A DNA stretch of 39,805 nucleotides, taken from positions 1 to 39,805 of IMG/VR virus record IMGVR_UViG_3300009703_000040; one strand, written 5' to 3'. The notes beneath the pieces are model-generated. The model saw only the letters and a list, made by a program, of their open reading frames with translations, made no database searches and had not been told where the DNA came from. Both the position numbers and the translations under genes were made by a program. The DNA is from a virus. Below are positions 17,066-25,080 of the stretch, one piece after another (the first letter of the stretch is position 1; each line of letters opens with the position of its first letter).

Positions 17066-17581
17066 ATGATTTCCCTAGAAGAAACTAGGGTTAAGTCTAC
17101 AGAGGACTTGCCTGAAATATATTGTGATATGGACCAGGTTCTTTGTAATTTTATGAAGGCCGCAGATGCAGCTGTAAACGGAATCTTTGTAACAACGGAC
17201 AGAGTTGCCCGTTGGGAAATGATAAGTCAGACCAAAGGATTTTGGGAAAATTTAGAGTGGATGCCTGGTGCAAGAAAGTTATATCAAAGAATTGCAAAGT
17301 ATGACCCTCATATACTTTCTGCATTTTCTAGAAAAACTAAAAATTCTAAATCAGGTAAAATGAAATGGTTACAAAAGAATACAAATATTAAAAGAGGGAA
17401 GATACATTTGGTTGCTCGTGAGCAAAAACAAGCATATGCTCAAACGAATGGAAAATCAAATGTTTTAATTGATGATTACATCAAAAATATTAGAGAATGG
17501 GAAGCAAAAGGTGGTATTGGAGTTCATCATACAGATGTTAGTAAAACATTAAGTGAACTTTCAAGATTAGGATATAAATAA
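17066..17581 (+). CDS. HAD-superfamily 5'(3')-deoxyribonucleotidase-like phosphatase
   Basis: A 171-residue HAD phosphatase. Motif I is YCDMDQVLCNF with the nucleophile Asp21 and acid/base Asp23; motif II probably lies in HILSAFSR; the basic residue of motif III in KSGKMKWLQKN; motif IV is NVLIDDYIKNI with Asp135/Asp136. The layout and the cap region (GFWENLEWMPGARKLY) fit the 5'-nucleotidase C group that dephosphorylates deoxynucleotides. It follows the large virion protein by two bases. It may tune dNMP pools during replication, though its place in the late block is odd for that role. Confidence 0.8.
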   Translation: MISLEETRVKSTEDLPEIYCDMDQVLCNFMKAADAAVNGIFVTTDRVARWEMISQTKGFWENLEWMPGARKLYQRIAKYDPHILSAFSRKTKNSKSGKMKWLQKNTNIKRGKIHLVAREQKQAYAQTNGKSNVLIDDYIKNIREWEAKGGIGVHHTDVSKTLSELSRLGYK

Positions 17582-17582
17582 T

Positions 17583-17590
17583 TATAAATA
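17583..17590 (+). promoter_or_regulatory. T4-type late promoter
   Basis: An exact TATAAATA in the short gap before the virion gene at 17627, followed by a ribosome binding site AGGAGAAAG. Spacing leaves a leader of about 30 bases. This is the best-placed late promoter in the window. Confidence 0.65.
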
Positions 17591-17626
17591 AAAGAAGAAA
17601 AACTTTTATAATTTAGGAGAAAGAAA

Positions 17627-18511
17627 ATGCCTTTATGGGGAGCAAGTCAAACAGGTTTTATTGTTTTAGAAGATGCTGCTGAATCTTTGAATGATAACTT
17701 TTTGGTTTTCAACGGAACTGATGCTAATGGTGTTAATGATTCGGGCGATAGAGTTCAATTTAGCACAGATGCCAGTGAAGCAAAACCAAAATTTTTGACA
17801 GAGGCTGCAGATGGTTCAGGTGAATACTCAAAAGAAAATACTTACGCAACTAAATCAGGTTGGGTTAGAGCAGCTGGAACTGGTGCAAACGGAAACGATA
17901 ATGCTAGTGCTGACCCAGAGGTTTTAGTTTGTGTTCGTAATTTACAAAAAAGATTAGGTGAACCAACAGCACAACAAATAACAATTGGAAATCTGACAGA
18001 TAAAACAAAATACTATCCAGATGGAGATACCTTTACAGGTGTAGCTTCTTCATCTCTAGGAGATGTTACCGCTTATGTTTATTACAATGAGCCAATTCAA
18101 GTTACAGGTACACCACAATTGCAATTAAAACAAGCTAGTGCATTGGGTTCTACTTTTGGAACAATTATGGACTTTAGAGAAGCATCATCTGATTTAAGAA
18201 GAGGAGTTATCGCATTTGCTTTACCAGCATCTACAGATACAAGAACCTCTAATGTTACAAATAATACTTTAGGTATTAATTCAGATGACGCTATTAGTTT
18301 GAATAGTGGTCTTATCACACAAATGAATGGTGATAGAGTTCTTGAAGAAATTGGTAATGTTTCAGATGGTGGAACATTAGAATCAATAGAAGTTAATTCA
18401 TCTACTTCAGGTGGACAAACTACAACAGGTGGAGACCTATTATTAGAAGATACAACAGCAGTCAGTTTAACAATTGCCGCTTCTGCTGATGCATCTTTTA
18501 CAGTTTCTTAA
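17627..18511 (+). CDS. Virion structural protein
   Basis: A 294-residue protein rich in Gly, Ala, Ser, Thr and Asp, with low lysine compared with its neighbours, which is typical of capsid or tail surface proteins. It begins MPLWGASQTG and carries a central beta-rich stretch (VTAYVYYNEPIQVTGTPQLQ, then LKQASALGSTFGTIMDF) resembling Ig-like or cadherin-like strands. The end is Ser/Thr-rich (NSSTSGGQTTTGGD). It stands alone behind a consensus late promoter with a strong ribosome binding site, as expected for an abundant late protein. I cannot say whether it is a decoration, tail or fibre protein. Confidence 0.6.
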   Translation: MPLWGASQTGFIVLEDAAESLNDNFLVFNGTDANGVNDSGDRVQFSTDASEAKPKFLTEAADGSGEYSKENTYATKSGWVRAAGTGANGNDNASADPEVLVCVRNLQKRLGEPTAQQITIGNLTDKTKYYPDGDTFTGVASSSLGDVTAYVYYNEPIQVTGTPQLQLKQASALGSTFGTIMDFREASSDLRRGVIAFALPASTDTRTSNVTNNTLGINSDDAISLNSGLITQMNGDRVLEEIGNVSDGGTLESIEVNSSTSGGQTTTGGDLLLEDTTAVSLTIAASADASFTVS

Positions 18512-18516
18512 ACTGA

Positions 18517-18524
18517 TATAAATA
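18517..18524 (+). promoter_or_regulatory. T4-type late promoter
   Basis: An exact TATAAATA six bases after the stop of the upstream virion gene and 25 bases before the ATG at 18550, with GAGGATATT as the ribosome binding site. Confidence 0.6.
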
Positions 18525-18549
18525 ATATTATAAATTTTGTGAGGATATT

Positions 18550-18762
18550 ATGAGTGTAAACAAGAATAGACTAGAGCAACAAGTTAAACAACTTGAAAAT
18601 GATGTTGTTACTTTGAAAAATCAAGTAGCAGAATGTGATAAGAAGAAATTAGAACTGATCGCAAATTTAAATGCAACCTTAGGTGCAAAACAACAATGCG
18701 AACTGTTTTTAGAAGAATTAAATAATGTCGGACATGAGGAAAAATCTCAGACCGAAATGTGA
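18550..18762 (+). CDS. Small coiled-coil protein
   Basis: A 70-residue protein that is almost entirely a predicted heptad coiled coil (RLEQQVKQLENDVVTLKNQV), with two Cys residues and an acidic tail. It is transcribed from its own candidate late promoter and followed by two small hairpins. A tail-fibre trimerisation or chaperone-type role is possible; function is unknown. Confidence 0.6.
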   Translation: MSVNKNRLEQQVKQLENDVVTLKNQVAECDKKKLELIANLNATLGAKQQCELFLEELNNVGHEEKSQTEM

Positions 18763-18810
18763 TGTAGGAGTTTGAGTAACTACCTACAGTAAAATTCCTC
18801 AATTAAGAGG
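18763..18810 (+). other. Two small RNA hairpins between late genes
   Basis: TGTAGG-AGTT at 18763-18772 pairs with AACT-a-CCTACA at 18778-18788, a ten-pair stem with one bulge right after the stop codon. CCTC at 18797-18800 pairs with GAGG at 18807-18810. Neither has a strong U-tract, so they may act as weak terminators, processing sites or 3'-end protectors. Confidence 0.4.
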
Positions 18811-18834
18811 TTTAAATTAACTAGGAGAAGCCAA

Positions 18835-19317
18835 ATGGCCGATAAGAAAATTACCGCACTTACAGACCTTTCAACAGGTGTTGCTGGTGCAGACTTACTT
18901 CATGTGATTGATGATCCTACTGGAACACCAATCAATAAAAAAGTTTCAGTTACAAACTTTATCAATAACTTACCTTCATTTATTGGATTTTCAAATTCAG
19001 TAGATGACGTTACAGCTGTTGCTAACTCAGGTGCTATTTCTATTACTACAGCACTAACAAAGTTAGAACTAGAATCAACAAACGGAGCTACAACTCTTGC
19101 TGATGGTACTGTTGTTGGACAAATCAAAATAATCGTTGTTGACACAGACTCAACTGGTGCTTCTGCATTAACACCTGCTGATCCACTAGGTTATGCTGAC
19201 ATCGCTTTTGCTGATGACGGCGATACAGCAACTTTGATTTGGGTAGGTACTGCTTGGGCAGTTCTATCTACACACAAAGCTGCAACTGACTTTGGTTTAG
19301 TTGATATTGCTAACTAA
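18835..19317 (+). CDS. Virion structural protein (MADKKIT family)
   Basis: A 160-residue Ala/Thr/Asp-rich protein beginning [20 protein letters not shown], a start common to marine phage structural proteins in which KKIT...L...DLL.VID..T..NKKV precedes a beta-rich domain. It has a strong ribosome binding site (AGGAGA) and is followed by a GC-rich hairpin terminator, consistent with a highly expressed late gene. A tail-fibre-associated or capsid decoration role is likely; the exact part is unknown. Confidence 0.62.
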   Translation: MADKKITALTDLSTGVAGADLLHVIDDPTGTPINKKVSVTNFINNLPSFIGFSNSVDDVTAVANSGAISITTALTKLELESTNGATTLADGTVVGQIKIIVVDTDSTGASALTPADPLGYADIAFADDGDTATLIWVGTAWAVLSTHKAATDFGLVDIAN

Positions 19318-19335
19318 GTTATATTTGCTACTTTA

Positions 19336-19353
19336 GGGGGGCTTTTGCCCCCC
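19336..19353 (+). terminator. Hairpin terminator
   Basis: GGGGGGC, loop TTTT, GCCCCCC: a perfect seven-pair GC stem, very unusual in this AT-rich DNA, placed 19 bases after the structural gene stop. The trailing sequence ATTTAAG is only weakly U-rich, so termination may be partial. Confidence 0.7.
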
Positions 19354-19371
19354 ATTTAAGAAAGATGTACC

Positions 19372-19791
19372 ATGAGAACATTTAAACAACATATTAAAGA
19401 AAATAAAGTTGGACAATTTTATGAACCTGCTGATGACAATATTAATCCAGCACAATTGTCAGACCCAGAAGTATTAAGAAAAATAAATGCTTTTGTAGGT
19501 TCAGTTGCAAATCAGAGTTATGTTTTACCTGAACAAGCAATTAACATAATAAGACAAAAATTAAATCGTTTAGGAATTGGATTTGGAACAACACCTAAAA
19601 TGGAAGGTGCCTCAGGCACAGTAAGTCTACCGATAACTGTATTCGGTGGAAGATTTGGAAAAGATACAGACACACCACATGATGAGTTTTTGAATGATGA
19701 TGGAACTAAAGTTGAAGGCGGCCTATCTTTAAATATATCTTATGAGATGATAGAAAATAATTCATGTAAGTTAACCGCTCGTATAGAGTAA
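19372..19791 (+). CDS. Conserved marine T4-like phage protein, unknown
   Basis: A 139-residue protein starting MRTFKQHIKENK, the short basic-amphipathic leader seen on several proteins of this region that may be a prohead-targeting tag. The core (LRKINAFVGSVANQSYVLPE to LTARIE) is mixed alpha/beta. It begins a tightly overlapping set of five genes (19372-21644). I recognise no catalytic motif; a head-assembly function is a guess from location. Confidence 0.6.
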   Translation: MRTFKQHIKENKVGQFYEPADDNINPAQLSDPEVLRKINAFVGSVANQSYVLPEQAINIIRQKLNRLGIGFGTTPKMEGASGTVSLPITVFGGRFGKDTDTPHDEFLNDDGTKVEGGLSLNISYEMIENNSCKLTARIE

Positions 19792-20153
19792 TGTTTGAGA
19801 AAATAACTTCTGATAATATTATAATGTTTGCAATGAAACACTATGATAACCCTCAATGTGATGGGGAACATGAATTTCAAGATGATTTAAAAAGATTTAA
19901 ATACATCAAACGATTGTTAAAGAAGTATATTGACACACAGATTTTAAAAGAAAGATTGCTTTTAAATCACTTTTTAGTTATTAAAAATGTTTTTGGTTCT
20001 ACTGCAGCTATAACTTTGCTTTTGCACAAATTAGAACGAATACATTACCCTGCAATGAAATCTTTTCTAATCTATTTAAATATGTTGCATGATTACGAAT
20101 TAAAATTTATAGATGAAGATAAATATGTATTAGAAACATTAAAGGAACTATAA
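19791..20153 (+). CDS. Conserved marine T4-like phage protein, unknown
   Basis: A 120-residue, mostly helical protein. Its ATG shares a base with the upstream stop, and its own stop overlaps the next start. The segments FKYIKRLLKKYIDTQILKER and LLNHFLVIKNVFGSTAAITL suggest a helical bundle with a hydrophobic core rather than a membrane span. Such proteins recur at this place in marine myoviruses; function is not known to me. Confidence 0.62.
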   Translation: MFEKITSDNIIMFAMKHYDNPQCDGEHEFQDDLKRFKYIKRLLKKYIDTQILKERLLLNHFLVIKNVFGSTAAITLLLHKLERIHYPAMKSFLIYLNMLHDYELKFIDEDKYVLETLKEL

Positions 20154-20767
20154 TGGGAAGAGCGATAGATTTATTTGTAACATATAGATTCATAAAATTA
20201 CTTGTAACCCCTTTTGAAAAAACAGATGCTTATAAATTAGGTATCATTGATGAAAAAGGCAATCGTATAAAAAAAGAGGGTTCTACAAAACCTGCCGTGG
20301 AATTATCCACATCACAATTGCAAAACGCATACACAATCCTACACAAATTAGTTTTCAATATCAAAAAGATATTTTCAAAAGTACCTGGTCTTAAAACAAA
20401 GATAGGAACTTATGCAGCTGCACTTTTTTTACTTAAAGATACATTTAGAGAGTCGGTTAATAATCCAGACGTATTTGAAAAAGAGTTTGTTAAATTTTTA
20501 AAAGAAAATAATATAGAGTTTGATAATGAGATAACAGAAGAGGTTATTGGATTTGGAGAGATACTTCCAAAAGGAAATTATGTTCTAATTAACGATATAC
20601 TAAATAAAGAAGAAGAAGAATTATCTGCAAAGAAAGGTGATAAAGTATTCGCAGTTGAAGATGAGGCACCTGTTGACACAGTTTTAGGAGTTGATATTTT
20701 TGCAGTTATTCATGATAGAACAAAAGAAAAAATTTATGTAAGTTTAGAAGATATAGAGGAAGCGTAA
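20153..20767 (+). CDS. Conserved marine T4-like phage protein, unknown
   Basis: A 204-residue protein beginning MGRAIDLFVTYRFIKLLVTP and continuing FEKTDAYKLGIIDEKGNRIKK, a start I associate with a conserved marine myovirus protein of unknown role near prohead genes. A helical middle (KTKIGTYAAALFLLKDTF) is followed by an acidic C-terminal part. It shares one base with each neighbouring gene, so it is translationally coupled. I have no function to offer. Confidence 0.65.
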   Translation: MGRAIDLFVTYRFIKLLVTPFEKTDAYKLGIIDEKGNRIKKEGSTKPAVELSTSQLQNAYTILHKLVFNIKKIFSKVPGLKTKIGTYAAALFLLKDTFRESVNNPDVFEKEFVKFLKENNIEFDNEITEEVIGFGEILPKGNYVLINDILNKEEEELSAKKGDKVFAVEDEAPVDTVLGVDIFAVIHDRTKEKIYVSLEDIEEA

Positions 20768-21465
20768 TGAAAACTTATAAAGAAGTAAATCCGTATAATG
20801 GCGAAGAGGTGATGGTAGAAACTACAGCGACAATTAGTGGATTTAAAAAAAGTTTTATTAGACCTAATAAACCACCGCTTATAGCTAGTTCACTTATGAA
20901 TCGTGCAAAAGGAATGGGTATCAAACAAGTTAATTTTGAAGATGGAACTATTACATTAAAAGGTAGTAAATCTAAAGTGATGGAAATATTAAAGGATGCA
21001 AAAAAAGAAAAACTAAAAACAGATATGACAGAAGATGCACCGACAAATGCAACTGGTGTTAATGTTGCTGGAACAGGTGATGACTCTTCTGTAGTTGTTG
21101 TAAAAAAGAAAAAAAGAAAACAACCTCTTATAGATGCAAGAACTAAATCATATAGACTTCACAGAGAGAAATTAAAAAAAATGAGAGAAAAAAGAAGCAA
21201 GTTTAGAGAAGAAGTTGTAGAGCAAATGTTTCAAGAAACTGCTCTAGATACTTTACAAAAAATTGTCAGAGATAAACAAGCACAAACTATCAGATTTAAA
21301 GATGGTTCTATGAAAGTTGATATGACTACTGCTAACATTGTTTTAAAAGTTATAGACAAAATTAAAAACCCAGACTTAAAAAAGAAAGTTAAGGACAAAC
21401 TAAAGAGTGGTAAGAAAATTGACTTTCAAGGTGTTTTAAATGTTGCAATGAAAGCTTTAAGATGA
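20767..21465 (+). CDS. Basic coiled-coil protein, possible prohead scaffold
   Basis: A 232-residue protein, strongly basic in the middle (VVVKKKKRKQPLIDARTKSY, then RLHREKLKKMREKRSKFREE) with a following helix and a C-terminal domain made of short alpha/beta elements (IRFKDGSMKVDMTTANIVLK). Translationally coupled to both neighbours. The high charge and location fit a scaffold, prohead core or internal head protein, but nothing identifies it. Confidence 0.6.
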   Translation: MKTYKEVNPYNGEEVMVETTATISGFKKSFIRPNKPPLIASSLMNRAKGMGIKQVNFEDGTITLKGSKSKVMEILKDAKKEKLKTDMTEDAPTNATGVNVAGTGDDSSVVVVKKKKRKQPLIDARTKSYRLHREKLKKMREKRSKFREEVVEQMFQETALDTLQKIVRDKQAQTIRFKDGSMKVDMTTANIVLKVIDKIKNPDLKKKVKDKLKSGKKIDFQGVLNVAMKALR

Positions 21466-21644
21466 TTAGATTATCAATTTTAATTTTACCATTATTTCTT
21501 TTAGGCTGCACAATAACAGAACCTTTAAATAATCCAAAACTTTCCTTTGGTAAAAAATGTAATGATGATGTTTGGAGTTATGTTTGGATTTATAATAAAG
21601 ACAAAGAATTACAAGCAAACGAGAAAGATTGTGAAAAACTTTAA
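21462..21644 (+). CDS. Small lipoprotein
   Basis: A 60-residue protein with a type II signal: basic start, hydrophobic LSILILPLFL and lipobox LLGC at residues 13-16. The short mature part is polar with two further cysteines. It overlaps the upstream gene by four bases. It could serve as an outer-membrane lipoprotein of lysis or superinfection exclusion; it lies 230 bases upstream of the spanin pair but is not itself needed as the o-spanin, since a better candidate overlaps the i-spanin. Confidence 0.65.
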   Translation: MIRLSILILPLFLLGCTITEPLNNPKLSFGKKCNDDVWSYVWIYNKDKELQANEKDCEKL

Positions 21645-21870
21645 AGATTATATAAAAGAATACGGGTCATATACAGACGTTACAAATCTTGCACCAAGAA
21701 CAGGTGCATTAGATACTTATAAACCTATTGTTGACTTAAACGCAGAGAAAAAAGGTCTTTGGCACAACATACATATGAAAAGAAAAAGAGGTGAAAAAAT
21801 GAGAAAGAAAGGTGAAAAAGGAGCTCCAACTGCAGCCCAAATGCAAAGAGCTAAAGATGCGAGTAACTAA
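21631..21870 (+). CDS. Small basic marine-phage protein (GLWxNIHxKRKRG motif)
   Basis: A 79-residue protein. I start it at GTG 21631, which has GAGAAAG just upstream and gives VKNFKDYIKEYGSY, the same amphipathic leader type found on nearby head genes. A longer frame exists upstream but would be buried in the lipoprotein gene. The C-terminus, KKGLWHNIHMKRKRGEKMRK followed by KGEKGAPTAAQ, is a motif widespread in marine phage proteins, often at the end of head-associated polypeptides. It may be a prohead core or DNA-contacting internal protein. Confidence 0.6.
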   Translation: MKNFKDYIKEYGSYTDVTNLAPRTGALDTYKPIVDLNAEKKGLWHNIHMKRKRGEKMRKKGEKGAPTAAQMQRAKDASN

Positions 21871-22257
21871 ATGTTGAAAATTTATATTGGGATTATCGTT
21901 ATTGGATTAGTTAGTGGAGTTGTATATGGTGCCTATGCATACTATTCAAGCACACAAGCAAGAATATCACAACTAACACAAAATAATGCAAAACTAGAAA
22001 CAGCTGTTCAATCGAAAAATGTTGCAATCAAAGAATTAAATAATAACATAGAAAAACAAATAGAGTTAAATAGTGAGTTACAAAATTCTTTATCATCTGC
22101 TACTGAAGATAAAGAAGCATTACAAAACAAATTAAGAAAACATGATTTAACTAATTTGTCTAAAAAGAAACCCGATTCAATAGAGAGAATAATCAATGGT
22201 AAAACACAAGAGATATTGGATAAGTTTATGGAGCTTACTACTAATACTAGTAATTAG
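21871..22257 (+). CDS. Candidate i-spanin (Rz-like)
   Basis: A 128-residue type II membrane protein: one N-terminal span (IYIGIIVIGLVSGVVYGAYA) followed by a long heptad coiled coil (about 30-95) and a conserved-looking tail. This is the architecture of inner-membrane spanins, which join an outer-membrane lipoprotein across the periplasm for the last step of lysis. The next gene, a lipoprotein, starts inside its 3' end in another frame, the classic overlapping spanin arrangement. Confidence 0.72.
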   Translation: MLKIYIGIIVIGLVSGVVYGAYAYYSSTQARISQLTQNNAKLETAVQSKNVAIKELNNNIEKQIELNSELQNSLSSATEDKEALQNKLRKHDLTNLSKKKPDSIERIINGKTQEILDKFMELTTNTSN

Positions 22258-22588
22258 TGGTTGTAGTAGACCTGAAAAAGAGATTGTAACTGTTACAGAG
22301 ATTATCAAACCTACGATTGCAATCGCACCCAAACCTAAAGAATTATCACTTCTTCCATTATATTTTTATGTCATAACAGAAGAAAATTATGATGAATTCA
22401 AATTAAAATTCCTTGACAAAGAATCAGATTTAGTATATTATGCATTATCTGTGCCTGATTACGAGAATCTTGCACTAAATATGGAAGAGATAAAACGATA
22501 TTTAGTACAACAAAAAGAAATTATAGTTTATTATGAGAAGGCAGTAACAGAGGAACCAGAGGAAAAAGAGGAGAATACAGATGAGTGA
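22196..22588 (+). CDS. Candidate o-spanin lipoprotein (Rz1-like)
   Basis: A 130-residue lipoprotein with signal SLWSLLLILVISGC, lipobox ISGC with Cys23. The mature part starts with a Pro-rich stretch (IIKPTIAIAPKPKEL) followed by an alpha/beta region and a very acidic tail. It overlaps the i-spanin candidate by 62 bases out of frame. It is longer than lambda Rz1, so the extra C-terminal domain may have another job. Confidence 0.68.
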   Translation: MVKHKRYWISLWSLLLILVISGCSRPEKEIVTVTEIIKPTIAIAPKPKELSLLPLYFYVITEENYDEFKLKFLDKESDLVYYALSVPDYENLALNMEEIKRYLVQQKEIIVYYEKAVTEEPEEKEENTDE

Positions 22589-23363
22589 TAGTTTTAAAGA
22601 GAGAAAAACAAGAGCTGCTTTGATGGCAAAATGTTCACAACTTGCTTATTTAGAACCAGAAGATGCAGAAAATCATTGGAGTAGTTTAGGATATCCACAG
22701 TCTAAGTTTATTTCTCACGAAGGGGCTCAATGTTATATTGTATGGAATAGTGATGAAACAATTATAGTTTTCAGAGGAACAGAACCTACTCAATGGAGTG
22801 ATGTAAAGGCAGATTTAAATGCGATTCAAAAGAAATCAAATACAAAGGGTGATGTTCACGGAGGATTTAAAGGAGAACTTGATAAGATTTGGCAAAATAT
22901 ATTAATGAGTTTTATGAACAGAGGTGAAAATACTGAAGGTGGATTGTCACAAAATCACAAGTTTTTTATTACAGGTCATTCACTAGGAGCGGCCATGGCA
23001 ACAATAGCTGCAAGTAGATTGTACGAAACATTTAATGTTCAATCTTTATATACTTTTGGTTCACCACGAGTTGGTGATAGAAGTTGGGTAAAGAATTTAG
23101 GTGTGACACACTATCGTTTTCAAAATAACAATGATATTGTATGTACAGTTCCATTTTGGTTTATGGGTTATCGCCATCACGGAAAAAATATCTACATTGG
23201 ATATGATGGAAAGATAAACTTATTAAGTCTTTGGGCTAGATTTTTAGATGGACTAAAAGGTCGTTGGAGAGCTTTGAAAAAGAAAGAAGCATTTGATGGA
23301 ATCTATGATCATGATATTGGTCGTTATCATAAACGGATTGAAAAATGTACTTCTGGCTTATAA
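22581..23363 (+). CDS. Class 3 lipase, alpha/beta hydrolase
   Basis: A 260-residue hydrolase with all class 3 lipase hallmarks: IIVFRGTEPTQWSD (61-74) forming the oxyanion-hole strand, DVHGGF (91-96), the nucleophile elbow TGHSLGAA with Ser134, YTFGSPRVGD (157-166), Asp185 in NNNDIV and His199/His200 in YRHHGKN. No signal peptide is visible, so membrane access would need a holin or release at lysis. It overlaps the o-spanin by eight bases, putting it in the lysis cassette, where it could attack phospholipids to weaken membranes. A virion role in entry is the alternative. Confidence 0.88.
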   Translation: MSDSFKERKTRAALMAKCSQLAYLEPEDAENHWSSLGYPQSKFISHEGAQCYIVWNSDETIIVFRGTEPTQWSDVKADLNAIQKKSNTKGDVHGGFKGELDKIWQNILMSFMNRGENTEGGLSQNHKFFITGHSLGAAMATIAASRLYETFNVQSLYTFGSPRVGDRSWVKNLGVTHYRFQNNNDIVCTVPFWFMGYRHHGKNIYIGYDGKINLLSLWARFLDGLKGRWRALKKKEAFDGIYDHDIGRYHKRIEKCTSGL

Positions 23364-23599
23364 GTAGTATTGCAGGGTCAATAATAGGTTCAGCATCTGC
23401 CTCGTGGTTTGAAAAAACTGCAATGGGAAGATGGTTCTTTAAAAAAGTAGAAAATCTTTATACCTGGGCTGCAGATAGATACGGATTTGAAATTTTAAAA
23501 GCAGAGGATAAGTGGAGAAAGAAATATCCTAATATTGCTAAAAAAATTGATGAACAAGAACGAAAATTAAAAAATCTTTTTGAACAATTAGACAAGTAA
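23345..23599 (+). CDS. Small membrane-associated protein
   Basis: An 84-residue protein with one N-terminal hydrophobic, Gly/Ser-rich segment (YFWLISSIAGSIIGSASASW) and a charged, Trp-rich helical C-terminus. It overlaps the lipase by 19 bases. The small-residue membrane helix next to lysis genes suggests a pinholin-like or lipase-partner role; this is inference. Confidence 0.6.
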   Translation: MYFWLISSIAGSIIGSASASWFEKTAMGRWFFKKVENLYTWAADRYGFEILKAEDKWRKKYPNIAKKIDEQERKLKNLFEQLDK

Positions 23600-23601
23600 T
23601 T

Positions 23602-24222
23602 ATGGAATCATATTGTGTGAGTTATCCCACATCACTAGGTGGGGATTTTACTATTTGGTTTATCAACAAACATTTTGGAGTAGAACAAAAAGGATTTGTT
23701 GGTTTTGATGATATGTATGTGTTTAAATCACCACATATTTTTAGAAACTATTTTGAAGATTCTTTTGTTGATGAAAATTTTCCTAAACAATTCCCTAAAA
23801 AATTTGCATACAAAATATCTTTTGGCTATAAAGGATTTGGACACTCTTGTATTTTACCGATAAAACGAGAGAGAAAAGTTGATGATGAAATAAAAAGAGT
23901 AGAGGAAGATTTTCCAAACACTAGATTTATATTTTTAACTTGTTCAGATGTCAATAGCAATTTGGCCAAAATGTATATTCAAAGAAGATTCATGTTAGAT
24001 AAAATAGCAACAGAATCAGAATATAAAACTATGATGGAAATGTATAATGAGAGAGTTAATTATAAAAATGGATTTCCTTTATGTTTAGATAAATTGTTAA
24101 GTAAAGATGAGATGCATTACAATGAACTTTTAGATTTTATTAATGAACAACCCATTGACAATTGGAAAGAAGATATGAATTATTATAATAATGAAATAGT
24201 GAAAAAATATGATTTACTCTAA
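23602..24222 (+). CDS. Hypothetical protein, faintly sulfotransferase-like
   Basis: A 206-residue soluble protein. The start, YCVSYPTSLGGDFTIWFINKH, and a later strand, NTRFIFLTCSDVNSNLAKMY, are placed roughly as the PAPS-binding loop and the R/S phosphate-binding strand of sulfotransferases, but the loop lacks the usual GxT/K pattern. I treat the family as unknown. The next gene starts 14 bases before its stop. Confidence 0.55.
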   Translation: MESYCVSYPTSLGGDFTIWFINKHFGVEQKGFVGFDDMYVFKSPHIFRNYFEDSFVDENFPKQFPKKFAYKISFGYKGFGHSCILPIKRERKVDDEIKRVEEDFPNTRFIFLTCSDVNSNLAKMYIQRRFMLDKIATESEYKTMMEMYNERVNYKNGFPLCLDKLLSKDEMHYNELLDFINEQPIDNWKEDMNYYNNEIVKKYDLL

Positions 24223-24868
24223 TTTTTTATCCACCCCAAAAACAGGCAATCAAAGCACTTGCCCAGAATTTTTTTGGTATATAGAAAATCTTGACAAAGA
24301 TGTAATTTGCAACGTAAATTATGACACAAAATATTATGACATATACTATGAGGCTCATGTAGAATTTTTTGATTCTAAATTAAAAAAACCTAAATTTGTA
24401 GAAAATTTTGTGCCTTCTGAAGATGATGTACAATTACCTGATGATTTAGTTTGGGATTCTGCATGGAAACAAGAATTAAAACCAAGAAAAGAAAAGAAAA
24501 CAGAGAAGGGTTTGGTGACATATTCTTTTATAAAAATACGACCAGACTTATATAAACATGGACCTTTTGGAGATACTAATAATATTTTAGATACAAACTC
24601 AGTTGATGTTCTTATTAAAAATTTAAACGGAATAGAATTAGGAAGAACTAGAGCAATTGAAAGCACAGAAAAATTGTTGACAGATTTGAATAATTTATAT
24701 AGAAGTGAGTTATTTATAGGTTCAAGATGCACTTGGGTTGATTACTCAGACATTGATAGTATGAGTATTCCTTATATAATCACAACACCTTTTGAGGCCG
24801 ACTCAGTAGACGCTAACAGAGAAAGAATAGTGAGAATACGAGATGAATATCGTCAAATGTATAAATAG
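24209..24868 (+). CDS. Hypothetical protein
   Basis: A 219-residue soluble protein rich in Asp, Tyr and Lys with no signal peptide or membrane span and no motif I recognise. It reads as mixed beta-strands early (KYYDIYYEAHVEFF) and helices late. Overlap with the previous gene supports a shared transcript; the last codons contain a late promoter for the next gene. A virion component is possible. Confidence 0.55.
   Translation: MIYSNFLSTPKTGNQSTCPEFFWYIENLDKDVICNVNYDTKYYDIYYEAHVEFFDSKLKKPKFVENFVPSEDDVQLPDDLVWDSAWKQELKPRKEKKTEKGLVTYSFIKIRPDLYKHGPFGDTNNILDTNSVDVLIKNLNGIELGRTRAIESTEKLLTDLNNLYRSELFIGSRCTWVDYSDIDSMSIPYIITTPFEADSVDANRERIVRIRDEYRQMYK
24860..24867 (+). promoter_or_regulatory. T4-type late promoter
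   Basis: An exact TATAAATA formed by the last codons and stop of the upstream gene, 27 bases before the ATG at 24895, with GAGGGGAG as ribosome binding site. It would drive the small membrane protein and the coiled-coil gene that follow. Confidence 0.55.
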
Positions 24869-24894
24869 TAGACAACCAATGAGGGGAGAGAACT

Positions 24895-25059
24895 ATGATT
24901 GATTTTATTTGGGATCGTATTTCGGAAATATCCACATGGTCAGGTATCAGTTTAGTGATACTTGGTGTGCTAATTTTAATAGGTAACTCTTGGGTACCAA
25001 TATTAGCATACATAGCTATCCTTTGGGGTATTTATTCTATGTGGTATCACGAAGCATAG
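24895..25059 (+). CDS. Small two-span membrane protein, holin candidate
   Basis: A 54-residue protein, MIDFIWDRISEISTWSGISL onward, with two hydrophobic segments (about 17-30 and 34-49) joined by a short NSW turn and a short charged tail. It has a strong ribosome binding site and its own late promoter. Size and topology fit a class II-type holin, and the spanins and lipase lie just upstream. No lysozyme is visible in the window, so the assignment is tentative. Confidence 0.6.
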   Translation: MIDFIWDRISEISTWSGISLVILGVLILIGNSWVPILAYIAILWGIYSMWYHEA

Positions 25060-25080
25060 AAACAACTTTAAGGCGGCATC

